From: Capsicum annuum
Lineage: Eukaryota; Streptophyta; Magnoliopsida; Solanales; Solanaceae
NCBI RefSeq assembly: GCF_002878395.1
Contig: NC_061120.1
Coordinates: 99,811,587 to 99,875,586, forward strand
Direction: 5' to 3'
DNA: 64,000 nt
Position 1 is the first letter of the stretch, and every line of letters begins with the position of its first letter. This document shows positions 22,242-32,986 of the stretch, in pieces. The translations under genes were made by a program, and so were the position numbers. The notes below the pieces were generated by a model. The model worked only from the letters and a program-made list of their open reading frames with translations. It was not told the origin of the DNA and ran no database searches.

Positions 22242-23360
22242 TCATCCTGAATGGTAAAGTGCTTCACCTGTAGTCTTAGGAATGAAAATAGAGGACAAAG
22301 ATAATACAAAAGCATAATGAGGTGATGACAAACAATGATAACTCAAGAAAGTATAGTGTGGGTTAGCATTAAGAGTGGATCTTATACCTTTTTGAAGTGC
22401 AACTGATTGACTAGGAAGAGGCAGGTCCACAGTAGGGGAAGCGTCAGTCGCAGGACATGAATCATCTGGGACTGATACTGGACGTGGGCGCCGGTGATAA
22501 GTCAAAAGTGGTGGCACTGTGGCTGGAGATGGAGAAGTAACCGTAGATTCCTCAAAGATTAGTGTGGGTAAGACTGGAGGTATGGGTAAAACCTCAGAGA
22601 TATTAAGATGATCAGAAGATGTATAGTAAGGTTGAGATTCAAAAAATGTGACATCAACGGACATAAGGTAGCGACCCAGATCAGGTTAATAGCATCGATA
22701 CCCTTTTTGAACTCGAGAGTAACCAAGAAAGACACATTTGAGAGCACGAGGGGGTAATTTGTCTTTTCCTGGGACTAAGTTATGAACAACACATCTGCTC
22801 CCAAAAACACGAGGTGGGATAGAGTAGAGATGTGACTGAGGAAATAGTATGGAACGGGGAACCTTAGTCTGGATCGAAGATGATGGCATTTTGTTAATGA
22901 GATAGCAAGATGCGAGGACCGCATCGCCCCAAAAACGCAGTGGAACATGGGATTCAATGAGAAGAGTGCGAGCAGTCTCAATGAGATGTGTATTTTTTCT
23001 TTCTGCTATATCGTTCTGCTGAGGGGTGTATGGACATGATGTTTGGTGAATGATTCCTTGATGAGTCATAAACTCTTGAAACTGGGAGGATAAGTATTCT
23101 AAGGCATTATCACTACGAAAAGCACGAATAGAAACATCAAATTGATTTTGTATTTAAGCACAACAACTTTTGAATATAGAGAATAACTCGGAACGATCTT
23201 TCATTTAGTAAACCCAAGTACATCTTGAAAAATCATCGATGAAAGTAACAAAGTAACGAAATCCTAATGGTGAACTGACTCTACTAGGACCCCAAATATC
23301 GGAATGAACTAATGAGAAAATAGACTCTGAGCGACTCTCAATACTACGTGAAAATGTAGC
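22242..23360 (-). pseudogene. Copia-2 integrase and following linker
   Basis: The 22686-23069 frame contains CPYTPQQNDIAERKN (catalytic Glu region), PLRFWGDAVLASCYLIN and VFLGYSRVQKGYRC, typical of the copia integrase core C-terminal half. The 22242-22664 frame is the proline- and serine-rich linker before RT. The N-terminal half of the core (about 23080-23360) is present but interrupted by stops. Confidence 0.88.
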
Positions 23361-23379
23361 ACGGGTGTGTTTCCCAAGT

Positions 23380-24210
23380 TGACACGACTTAATCTAATGT
23401 GGATAGACTAGACAAACTAGGCACTATCTTTTGTAGCTTGGATAGACTAGGATGTCCCAAACGTTTGTGAATAAGGTTGGGAGGATCTGTAATGGAGCAT
23501 CCTGTGAAGGAATTTGAAGCGGTAAGATGGTAAAGGCCTTGTGATTCATGTCCTATGCCAATTGTCTATCCCGTTTTGCGGTCCTGCATTAGAAAAGAAT
23601 CATAAAAAAAAGTTAGACTACAATCAAGGGCATGTGTCAAACGACTAATAAATGCAAGATTAGAAGGACAACCAGGGACATAAAGAACAAAGTCTAGAGT
23701 GACAGAAGATAGGGGTTTGGCTTGTCCAACTCCTTTTGGCTCTGTTCGAATTCCATTAGCTAAAGTAATAGCTGGAAAAGATTGTGAATAAACAATATCA
23801 GACAAACGTGATTTATCACCAGAAATATGATCAGAAGCACCTGAGTCCACAACCCATGATCCAAAGTTAGGAGATTCTGCAGTTGAGGCTATTGGTAGAA
23901 ATATATGCTTACTTGCCTGATACTGAAGATACTCATTATATTCCTTGTCAGATAAATACACCCGTTGATCACCTTTGGTGTTAGACTGAGCAATATGAGC
24001 ATTTTTAGTTGGTCGACCATGCAAAGAATAGCATATTCCACGAGTATGTCTAAGCCTATTACAATAACTACACTTAGGTCTAGAATAACATACGCCACGA
24101 GTGTGTCCAAGCCTTTTACAATAACTACACCTAGGACGAGATCTTCCAAATCGATCTTCCCCTCGTCGATTCTTCATGGACTGTGACGTTTGATTTTCTG
24201 ATCTTCTCAT
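23380..24210 (-). pseudogene. Copia-2 gag zinc knuckle, protease and pre-integrase
   Basis: The 23566-24210 frame starts with a basic segment and three repeated CSYC(K/N)RL.HTRG.CY-type units, i.e. CCHC-like knuckles whose last cysteine is retained in GVCYSR / GICYS. Then comes the protease motif WVVDSGASDHISG (active-site DSG, about 23845-23860) and FVLYVPGCPSNLAFISRL. Tandem amplification of the knuckle (units 42-66 bp apart) is notable. The upstream gag body is missing or very short: the leader begins at 24210. Confidence 0.85.
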
Positions 24211-24757
24211 TTAAGGGCTCAGATTTAATCATAGGACTTGAATTTCTAATTTCAATATTTTTTGAGCAAAAAAAAAAATATCATGCCCAAAAGATATCTT
24301 GGGAATTTGACTTGAAAATCCCAAGAACCGGATCTGAATTTCTGAAAAAAAAATCCCCGAAAAAAAATTGATGTTGCCGAAATTAGGGTTTCGACGGTCA
24401 GAATCTCAAAATAATTGTTGGAATCTGGAAAGGAGCAAGTGGTCGGAGTCAGAATAGACCGGCGACCCCAACCAAAAAAGAAACAACTCAAAAATCGACC
24501 GGAGACGGGCTCATGCGCCGGCGCGTGACGCAGATCTCGCCAGAATTTTTGGATTTCGGCTGACGTGTGGCGGCGCATGGAGGGTAATTTTTCGGCGGTT
24601 TTCATCGGGTTTTTGTCGCTTGATCTTTTCGATCCTTTTGGTGGTGTTGTATTTTTCACTCAACCCACAAAATAAAAATTGACCCGAATTAGTCATCGGA
24701 ATTGACGTACGGTGACTGAGTTATCTTGTCTGATATTTCTAACCTGCTTTGATACCA
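24211..24757 (-). other. Copia-2 leader and primer binding site
   Basis: An untranslated leader between LTR and gag, with a GC-rich patch at about 24500-24590 including GCGCCGGCGCGTG. The same patch exists in the copia-1 leader near 5366. The PBS is at 24746-24757 (minus strand TGGTATCAAAGC). Confidence 0.8.
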
Positions 24758-24921
24758 TGTGAGTAATAATGGAGAAAAATATTATTGAATTGTTGTCTCT
24801 AAATTATTACATTGAGACCCTATTTATAGATACTACATTCCAATCCTATTCCTAATAGGACACTACATTACAATCCATTTCCAAGTATAATTCAATATGC
24901 TATTCCTATTCTTTTCTAACA
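24758..24921 (-). repeat. Copia-2 LTR (element 5' LTR)
   Basis: 164 bp, TG...CA, sister of 20573-20737. Confidence 0.95.
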
Positions 24922-24926
24922 AGATT

Positions 24927-26320
24927 CATGTGAAAGCTGGACTCCTAATTGAGTTGAAAATATAGCCACGCACGAGGAGATAACATGGAGGCAAAGATCA
25001 AGAGTTAATTGGTTAAAATAGGGAGACAACAAAACCAAGTTCTTCCACAGAACTGCTAACTCACATAGAAGATATAACAACATTGATGAGCTAAATGTGG
25101 GTGAAGAAGCTGTTAGAAATCCTGAAGCTATAAAAAGGGAAGTTGTCGACTTTTACCAGAAATTATATTTAGAGATTTAGAGACTGAGGTATGGAGACCT
25201 TCTGGTGGTTGCAGGGAAGGCAATAAATCTCTGAGGAAGATAATCTATTGTTGCAGGAAGACTTTAGCATCCAGGAGATTTGGGAATGCGTGAAACTATG
25301 TGCTGGAGACAAAGCTCTTGGGCCGGGTGGATACACCATGACATTTTATGTCCACTGTTGGGAGGTAGTAAGTGAGAAGGTAGTTGCTGCAATTCAAAAT
25401 TTCCACGAGAGATGTGTTTTTGAATAGAGTTTCAACTCTACTTATGTGACTTTAATCCCCCCAAAAAATGGGTGCAAAAGAGTTAACAAATTTCAGGCCC
25501 ATTAGCCTAATTGGTAGTGTGTATAAAATCATTTCTAAGTTGCTAATAGAAAGACTCAAAAAAGTGATGCACAAGTTGTTGGATACTCAACAGCTAGCAT
25601 TCATCAAAGGAAGGAAGACAAATAATGGATGCCATCCTTATGGCAAATGAGTGTGCGGACTCAAGAATGAGAAGTAATGTTCCAGGCATCATTCTCCTCT
25701 GCAATGTACCAAAATCTTATGACCATCTTAATTGGAATTTCCTGCTGAAGACCCTATCAAAAAGGGGTTTTGGTGGTAGATGGTTAAGATGGGTGAAATT
25801 TTATATAAGCACTGTGAAATTTTCTATGTTAATTAATGGTTCTCCTACTGGATTTTTCTCTTCCCAGAGAGGTTTAAGACAAAAGACAAGGGGACCCTTT
25901 GTCCCGTTTCTTATTCATCATTGCGATGGAGGGGCTGAATGATATGCTGAAAATTGCCCAAGAAAAATCCTGGCTGAAAGGTTTCAAAGTTGCAAATAGA
26001 TTGGGGATTGACATGGAGATCACTCACTTGCAGTATGCCGATGATACACTGATTTTCTATGATGCTAATAGAGAGCAACTTATGATGCTCCGGATCATTT
26101 TTGTCCTCTTTGCGACAATTTCAAGATTACACATTAATTGGAATAAAATCTTCTTGTAACCCGTTAATGAAGTGACTGACCTATCTTCTTTGGCTAGGAC
26201 CCTCGGGGGTAGGATTGGTGAACTACCAACTATATACTTGGGTATGCCACTGGGAGCCAAAAGTAGGTCCACAGATATATATGGAATGGGGTGGTGGAGA
26301 AATGCGAAAGAAGAATTGGG
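24927..26320 (+). pseudogene. L1 LINE ORF2 reverse transcriptase domain
   Basis: It resumes the L1 after copia-2. Visible motifs are TKFFHRTANSHRR (about 25040), CAGDKALGPGGYTM (about 25300), FRPISLIGSVYKIISKLL (25492-25550), FIKGRKTNNG, YDHLNWNFLLKTL, SPTGFFSSQRGLRQ-like and HLQYADDTLIFYDA with the YADD catalytic box (about 26028-26065). A single-base-scale shift near 25890 moves the frame. Stops at about 25425 and 26158 and the altered PKSYDHLNW (normally a DIEKAYD-type domain A) show decay. Confidence 0.9.
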
Positions 26321-27703
26321 AACTGGAAAAACCAATACCTCTCTTTGAGGGGAAGACTAACACTTATTAACAGTGTTTTGGATTCCATGCCTACTTACAT
26401 GATGTCTCCTTTCCCTACTCCTAATGGTGTTATTTAGAGACTCGATGCTCTAAGAAGAGTTTTCTCTGGGAAGGAAATAGTGAAACCAAAAAAATTCACT
26501 TGGTCAAGTGTGTGACACTTTGATCAGTAGTAAACATGCTGGCGGACTAGGGATAAGGAATTTAAAAACCCAAAACCAATGCCTTATGATGAAATGGCTT
26601 TGGAGATTTGCATCCGGTGAGCAGGCTTTATGGAAGGAGATAATCAAACTGAAGTATGAAATGGATGGTCACTAGCACTTACGGAGTCGGCCTTTGGAGA
26701 GCTATTAGGAACTTATGGCCAAAATTAAGAGAAAACTGCAGTATAAAGATGGAAAATGGCATCAAGGTTTTCTTTAGGGACAATAGATGGCTGGAGCAAC
26801 GCACATTAAAAGATATATTTTCTGATATTTACATCCTCAACCATCAACAAAATGCCACTGTCGCAGAGGTCCGTTCAAACCAGCGATGGAATTTGAACTT
26901 TAGAAGACCATTAAATGATTGGGAGATTCAAAGTTTAGTAGAGTTTCTTACAATTTTGGAGTAATTCAAAGGAACAACTACTTCACAAGATAGTTTGATT
27001 TGGCGGAATCACAACCAAGGCAGATTCAATACTAAGGAGGCCTATATGAAGTTCAATACTTTCAACAATCAAGTTGGTAGCTGGCCCTCGAAACTAATTT
27101 GAAAAGTAAAAATCCCCCTTAAAGTTTCATGTTTTACTTGGTTATTGGCTAAATAGACAATGCTACCAAGGAAAATCTAATGAAAAGAGGGTTTCAATCC
27201 GAATCCAATATGTTTCTTCCTATGCGAAGAAGTGGAGAAACAGTCACTCATCTCTTTCTACACTGTAGGATCACTTGCTATTTGTGGAAAATCTTTATCA
27301 ACATGAAGGGACTGAACTGGGTGATGCCAAAGAGGATAGTACAGACTCTGAAAATCTGGAGCAGCTATGCTAGTTTCTCTGGTCATAAAGAAAGATGGAA
27401 AACCGTACCTGCATGCATTTGGTGGTCCGTGTGGAAAGAAAGAAATTTCAGATGCTTCAAGAACAAGTGCAACAACATTCGGAAGATGAAGATGAATTGC
27501 ATAGTTTTATTTCATTTTTGGTGTAAACAGGAGTACATGGAAGATCTAGAATCAGTTATGGATGTTTTAGGCTCATTATAAGTTTTTGCTATAGGGTTGA
27601 AGGTCTTTCTGTTACTCTCCTACAATTGTAATTATGGAAACCTGTAACATGTGGCAGGTTTGACTGTTTTGGAATAGAAAACAAATTGTTACCTTCTCAA
27701 AAA
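26321..27703 (+). pseudogene. L1 LINE ORF2 C-terminus and 3' UTR
   Basis: Frames at 26656-26964 and 27180-27581 contain SIKMENGIKVFFRDNRWLE, a zf-RVT-like segment starting IPLKVSCFTWLLAK (about 27110-27155) and WWSVWKERNFRCFKN (about 27420-27465). The 3' UTR runs from about 27582 to the A-run ending at 27703. This is the 3' end that defines LINE integration. Confidence 0.85.
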
Positions 27704-27819
27704 AGATTCTTGATGATATTATTATTTGTTTTAAATAATAAGTGTAAAAATTATTGAAAATCTTACCTGTAATAACCTTTAGTGATACTTGATGATATAA
27801 ATTTTTTCCAGTAGTGAAT

Positions 27820-28010
27820 ACTTGTTGAATTATGACATGACAATGGATTTAACTCATTCCCAAATAGAATAACATAAGGAAAACAAACTGAACTAATTCA
27901 ATATCTATACATTATTAATATCTAATGTAAGAAGCCATTTAGGCATCAAAACCTACTCACCAAACCTAGCTAGGGTTCCAGCTTAGCTAAGAAAAAACTC
28001 ATCCACTAAG
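27820..28010 (+). repeat. Upstream region shared by the two kinase copies (right arm)
   Basis: Inverted counterpart of 14260-14470; see that entry. Without the L1 LINE and the RTE tail the two arms would lie within a few hundred bases of each other. Confidence 0.85.
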
Positions 28011-28014
28011 AAAG

Positions 28015-28420
28015 TATAGTATGTACTGGGAAAACCTTAAAAGTGTTGGGCTCTGGTTCTTACGATATGGTGTCTCTTGCTATGCCGTTAATGAAATACT
28101 GTCCCAGTTTACATTATTTGGAGTCAGAAGTTACTCATTTATTTTCGCTCTGAAAGGAAGGACAAATATTGATTGCGTTGAGAGGTTTGGAATACGTAGT
28201 TGAGTGCTTCTGGAAGATGTTGGAGTCGAAAATGGAAAGCACACTTACAACCTCATGCTCAAGTATGCTGCGGGTGGAACTTTGCATGAGTTTATTCAGA
28301 AATATAATAATTTGAAGATGATGCTTGGAGAATTGGAGGCTGTATAATATGCTTTTCAGATCCTAGCAAGGATTCTCATGTTCATCGCAGAGGGTGTTAT
28401 ACCTACAGTTATATCCTCCA
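28015..28420 (+). pseudogene. MAPKKK-like Ser/Thr kinase pseudogene, copy 2 (N-lobe only)
   Basis: KVLGSGSYDMVSLA at 28040-28081 is a decayed glycine-rich loop (GxGxxG with the last Gly changed to Asp). It is followed by EGQILIALRGLEYVV, VENGKHTYNLMLKYAAGGTL, HEFIQ and YAFQILARI, ending at GVI where the HRD loop should start (about 28395). Phrases GKHTYNL and the A.GTL.EFI segment match copy 1. Two stops are present and the catalytic lobe is missing. It appears to be a truncated duplicate in inverted orientation relative to 13215-14275. Confidence 0.8.
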
Positions 28421-28792
28421 TAGGTGTAGTAGATGGTGGTGCGTAGGCGTCGTCCTGTGACCGAAATATTTATGATCAGGTCTAGCTCTTTTAATTCTTA
28501 ATTATATTTAAAAAGATTTATACCTGTTGAGTTAGTTCTACATAGCTAGTTACTGAAGATATATCCTAATGTATCTTATGTTATTCTTGATCTAAGAAGG
28601 GATGCATTTTGTCTCCAATGTATAGTGTGACTTTCTTAAAATTTTTGTTTATTGGGTAGTATATAGTTTTCTAGTCATTTGGTATTTTAAGAAAAGGACT
28701 CATATATGCATTTAGTAGTAAATTTTAATTTGCGCTTTAGTTTTCCCTTGAATCAATTTACTTATTTAATTCTCAGGCAGTGAGCTCCATGC
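28421..28792. other. Flank of the hAT element, no gene seen
   Basis: AT-rich sequence between the kinase remnant and the hAT terminus. Nothing else could be supported. Confidence 0.4.
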
Positions 28793-28799
28793 TAAGACT

Positions 28800-28985
28800 G
28801 GCAACGGAATCGGAAAATTCCGTTCTGGTCCGTCAACTCTGTTTCCGGTTTGGTTCCGGTACCGGTAACACAACGGTACCGGTATATCGGTACCCAATGG
28901 TCCGGAATACGGTACCGGTGCGAAACCTCAAAAAATGCCGGTATTTTCAGTACCGGTTCCGGTTGACCGATTCCGGTCCGTCGAC
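28800..28985. repeat. Left subterminal CCGGT-rich region of hAT
   Basis: Repeated GTTCCGGTACCGGT, ACGGTACCGG and TACCGGTTCCGGTTGAC words, in both orientations, probably the transposase-binding subterminal array. Mirror region at 32800-32975. Confidence 0.75.
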
Positions 28986-29490
28986 TACAATAGCCACTTA
29001 TTTGCTTTCCATTATCAGTGATCATTCTTCTAACATATTTATGTTAGTTTCTGTCCACAATGACTATTAATGGTGTTAGAATAATTTTTGCCTTTTTTTT
29101 TTTTTTTTTTAATTAGGTTGGTATAAGATTCGACTGGCAACGACTCTTTTGGCCGTTGCAAATGTAGCCCTTGCCACAAAACACCCCCCTCTCCCAATTA
29201 CCCCACACCACCCTTTAAAATTTTCACTATAAATATCCTCCATTTCAATTCTTTTTCCACACAAATATTCTCAATTCTCATATTCTCTCTTAATATTCTC
29301 ACATTCTCTCTAAATATTTATAATTATTATATTAGTTGGAGTTGAAGATTTTTTTGAAGATATTACAAGTTTCAATTATCATCTTTTAATTTCGACATTT
29401 GGTATACGTCTGCTTTTACGCAGACGTTTGGTATATTAATTTTTTAATTTATAATATTTGTAGTGCTTGTTTTAATATTTTAATTTTAAT

Positions 29491-32275
29491 TATGGATTCC
29501 GGAAAAAATAGTAGTGGTAAAAAACCGATCTTTGGTAAGGTTTTTCGTAGAAATAAAAAAAGTAAGGCTACTACTAGTTCATTACCGCTTGGATTTAATG
29601 AAACTTCTTTGTCACAGCCTAATGATTTCGACGTTGGTATCGGTATGGAATTAGATCATGAGACCCTAAGTAGGCGTTATGATAATTTTGAGGAAGACTT
29701 ACCGGAAGAAGATGATATAGAAGAACAAGAGTTAGGTGATACCCCTACCCCTACTAGTCCGGTTACGGAATTATCGAAACATGGTGAAGAACTTCCCCTT
29801 TACCGGAATTTACTAGGGCCAAAGATACCGAACGTACTAAAAGGTCTTTAATTTGGAAATTTATGGAGCATGATAGGGTAAAAAGTACTGCTACTTGCAA
29901 TAAATGCAAGTATGTTTTTAAACATTTGATCGGGGGGAAAAAATGGCGGGACAGGGTTGCTAAGTTCGCATTTGATGAAATGTAATAAAAAATTTATTCG
30001 TCTAAAAAATGAGGCTAAGGCAAAAAAGATGGTACACCATTTGTGCATGAATCTGTAGGAGGTAATATGGTTCAAACACGTTTAGACATGTTTAAACCGG
30101 CTGGCCCAAGTTCATCATCGACCTATAGTGAAGATGTAGATAGAGAAGAACTAGCGAAAATGGTTGCTGCTATGGGTTTGTCTTTTAGTTTTCCTTCGCA
30201 CCCCGGTTTTATTCATTATATTCAACGAGTATATAATCCCTCTTTTAAAGGTTTTTCACGAAATACAATTAAAAATGATATTTTTAAATTTCAAGCTGAA
30301 CATTGTCATTTTCTTCGTTGCTTATTTGACAAATTTGATGGTAGAATATCTGTTACTTCTGATATGGGTCGTAGTGTCGTCGGTAATGATTATTTTACTC
30401 TCACGGCTCATTGGATTGATCACGATTGGAACATGCAAAAAAGAATTATTGCTTATAAATATGTTGACGAGTCTAAAACCGGTATGTATATAGCTAGTAC
30501 AATAACGTAGAGCATGAAATATTTTAGATTTATTGGTAAACCTATGGCATGCACATTAGATAATGCTTCTAATAATTTGAAAGCTATTGACGAGTTAAAA
30601 ACTAGATTATGGCCTATGGATGAAGATCATTTTCATGTTAGATGTACGACACATATTTTAAATTTAATAGTACATGATGGTGTTTATTTGTTTGGATATT
30701 TGTTTGGAAATGGTTGTTGTAAAGTTCGAATTGCTTGTAGTTATATTTTCAAAAATAAAAGAAGGAAAGTAATCAATGATTATAAATATAAATGTAAACA
30801 ATGTGAGCTTCCATATAGAAAAGTTCCAAAAGAAATTCCTATTAGATTGAATTCTTTGTTTCAAACTCTTAAAGTTGCTTTTATATATCGTAAACCTATA
30901 CAATTAGTTTATAATTCTTATAATGAGGATGTTAATTTAATACTAGATGAAGATGATTGGACTGAAGTAGAAGAACTTTGTAAATTTTTGAAAACTTTTC
31001 ACCAAGCTACGTCCTAGGACTGTGTGCATAAGTATCTTTGGTATGTGAGTGTATGTTGCTACTAGGTGGGTGTCCTATTCCCTTTTTCCTAGTTCCTATT
31101 TTCTCTTTTAGTGTTGCCCTTATTTCTCTTATTTTTCGTATTTCGCTGATTTTCATTTTTATTGTTTTCTATTCCTTATTTCTGTTATGTCATCCAACTC
31201 CTCGTTTACTAAGCATTATCTTGAGCCGGGGGTCTATCGGAAATAATCTCTCTACTTCTTCGAGGTAGCGGTATGGTCTGCGTACATCTTACCCTCCCCA
31301 GACCTCGCTTTGTGGGAATACACTGAGTTTGTTGTTGTTTTCATCAAGCTACGAACACAATATCTGGTAAATATACTCCAACTATTTCTTCTGATTTAGT
31401 AACTATTACTGCTATTTCTAGAGTACTTGCTGAATATAAAAAATTATGCCCTTACAAAGAGGCAATTGAAGCTATGTTTGATAAATTTTAAAAATATTAT
31501 TTTTCTATTCCACAAATTTTTTTGACAACTAATTTATTCAACCCTTTTTATAAAGAACATGGTACAGTGATGCTGGTTAAAAAATTATACAACAATTTAG
31601 AAATTGGACCTCATGAAACCCCATCAGTTGACACTCGTTGTGCTAGCATAGTACCTAAAGCTAGGAGTTTATATAACTTGTATCAAGTTGTGGAACAAAA
31701 TATTGGGCCGATCGAACCTCCTACTTCTAGACGTAGATATGATGATTTAGATGACGAGATGGGCGAAGAACTTGGTCTTCAATGTTGTAGGAGTAATGAT
31801 TTTGATTCATCTCTTTCGCAGGATCGGGAAAGTATTAGAGATGAAACTGGAAAACAACTTTTATCATGGTGGAAGACCCCCGTATCAGACAATTTTCAAA
31901 ACTTTCAAGGATGGTTCGAGATTTGCTATCAACTCAAGCTTCTTCAGTTGCTTCGGAGTAAGCTTTTAGCGCAGGAAGATTTATTATAGGAGATCATCGA
32001 TATTCGTTAGCAAGGGATAGTTTGGAGATTTTGGTATTATTTAGAGGTTTAGAGATTGGATCAATGCCGAACGAAGAAATTTTGGGCTCCCCAAATTACC
32101 ATCCCATGTTGAAGACGAAATAGATGAAATTTTTGAAGAAAATAGTGATGATGGAATGGAAGCAATGGAGCAACAAGGAAAAAGACCAATTTCGGAAGAT
32201 TTATCCGCTGCAGAAATAGAAAGTTACGCCAAAAATATTATAGACAATTTAGATATTAATATGATTCTACAATAG
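29491..32275 (+). pseudogene. hAT transposase (Ac-like), frameshifted and interrupted
   Basis: The start is likely ATG at 29491 (MDSGKNSSGKKPIFGKVF). A BED-type zinc finger lies at about 29865-29995 (ATCNKCKYVFKHLIGG then SSHLMKCNKKF) and its frame shifts in the GGGGGGAAAAAATGG run near 29930. The catalytic core at 30043-31010 has [58 protein letters not shown] and HVRCTTHILNLIVHDGV; a stop lies at 30508. The RTE tail splits it at 31012. The C-terminal dimerisation domain follows (LSWWKTPVSDNFQNF, then in a shifted frame SAGRFIIGDHRYSL, about 31860-32020). At least four lesions make it nonfunctional. Confidence 0.88.
31012..31337 (+). mobile_element. RTE 3' tail insertion inside the hAT transposase
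   Basis: A 326-bp insertion flanked by the 16-bp duplication TTTTCACCAAGCTACG (30996-31011) and TTTTCATCAAGCTACG (31338-31353), one mismatch. It ends GAGTTTGTTGTTG and holds GAGCCGGGGGTCTATCGG, CTTACCCTCCCCAGACC and TGTGGGAATACACTGAG, the RTE tail in plus orientation. It reads as a 5'-truncated RTE 3' UTR with no coding sequence. Confidence 0.92.
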
Positions 32276-32389
32276 AGATCTAATTCAAACAGAACCCTTC
32301 CTGGAAGGTGGCTGCGTAGATTAGATTTTCTTTTAATATCTTTGTAATAAATGTGCAGCGTATGAAATTTGAATAAATATAACGGCTAT

Positions 32390-32795
32390 TCGCCTAATTT
32401 TATTTTAAAATTTGTCTTTTGTTTGTTGCAATTATGAAAAATAAATAAATTAATACAAAACTTTATAAAGTTAGGAAATTTTTTAACTTTATAACTTAAA
32501 ATTATATAAATATAATTTAACTTCTTGAACTTATTAAAAATATTCTATTAACTTAAACTTAAGGATATATTAAACCCTGTTATATTTATTAACTTAATTA
32601 AGTTAAAATTTTAAACTTTTTAAGATGTATTAAAACTTAAACTTATTAAAAAAAAGTTAGTAAATTATATAAGTTAATATATATATATATATATATATAA
32701 AACTTATATAAATTATTAAGTTAATATATAAATTAATATATATATAAGTTAAGGCCCTTAAGTTAATATATATATAATTTAAATTAATTTTTTTT
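32390..32795. repeat. AT-rich 3' part of hAT with TA and AAGTTA repeats
   Basis: Between the transposase end and the right subterminal region, the sequence is low-complexity with (TA)n runs at 32676-32697 and repeated TTAAGTTAATATATA words. No coding content. Confidence 0.7.
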
Positions 32796-32986
32796 AAAAA
32801 ACTGTACCAGTACGACGTCTCTTCCGGTAATGTTCCGGTGTCGCTCTGGTCCAATCCGGTTCCACACCGGTAGCCAACGAACTGCTGCGAACAGGGGGGA
32901 AATTCCGGTATTCTGGTTCCGGTAACACCGGTTCCGGCGTCACAAATCGATAAGGAAGTTCCGGTTCCGGTCCGTTGCCAGTCTTA

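Larger units (their letters stand above)
20573..24921 (-). mobile_element. Ty1/copia LTR retrotransposon, element 2
   Basis: A 4349-bp element with LTRs at 20573-20737 (165 bp) and 24758-24921 (164 bp), TG...CA on the minus strand. The target duplication AGATT is perfect (20568-20572 and 24922-24926). A PPT next to the left LTR (complement of CTCCCCCTCAAG) and an iMet PBS (ACCAGCTT-side GATACCA, 24751-24757) complete the structure. Domain order is gag/zinc knuckle, protease, integrase, RT, RNase H, the Ty1/copia order. Several stops and frame changes are visible, so it is not autonomous. It sits in the L1 LINE between the endonuclease and RT regions. Confidence 0.95.
14694..27703 (+). mobile_element. 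Near full-length L1-type LINE, split by two later elements
   Basis: The 13-bp target duplication AGATACTTGATGA (14681-14693) / AGATTCTTGATGA (27704-27716) has one mismatch and brackets the element, which ends in a short A-run. Removing the nested RTE (15242-18079 plus 13-bp duplication) and copia-2 (20573-24921 plus 5-bp duplication) leaves about 5.8 kb, the usual size of plant L1 elements. The order is ORF1 (DUF4283-like), apurinic endonuclease, reverse transcriptase with YADD, zf-RVT-like C-terminus. All parts are in one orientation but broken by frameshifts and stops, so the element is inactive. Confidence 0.88.
28793..32986 (+). mobile_element. Ac-like hAT DNA transposon (degenerate)
   Basis: The ends form a perfect 16-bp inverted repeat, TAAGACTGGCAACGGA (28793-28808) and its complement (32971-32986). 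Both subterminal regions (28800-28985 and 32800-32975) are dense in CCGGT/CCGGA words. The flanks CCATGCTA and TAATGTTA, read from the AGACTGG start, match at only 5 of 8, so the target duplication is decayed or the exact end is off by a base or two. It encodes a broken hAT transposase on the plus strand and carries a nested RTE tail at 31012-31337. Length is about 4.2 kb (3.85 kb net). Confidence 0.88.
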
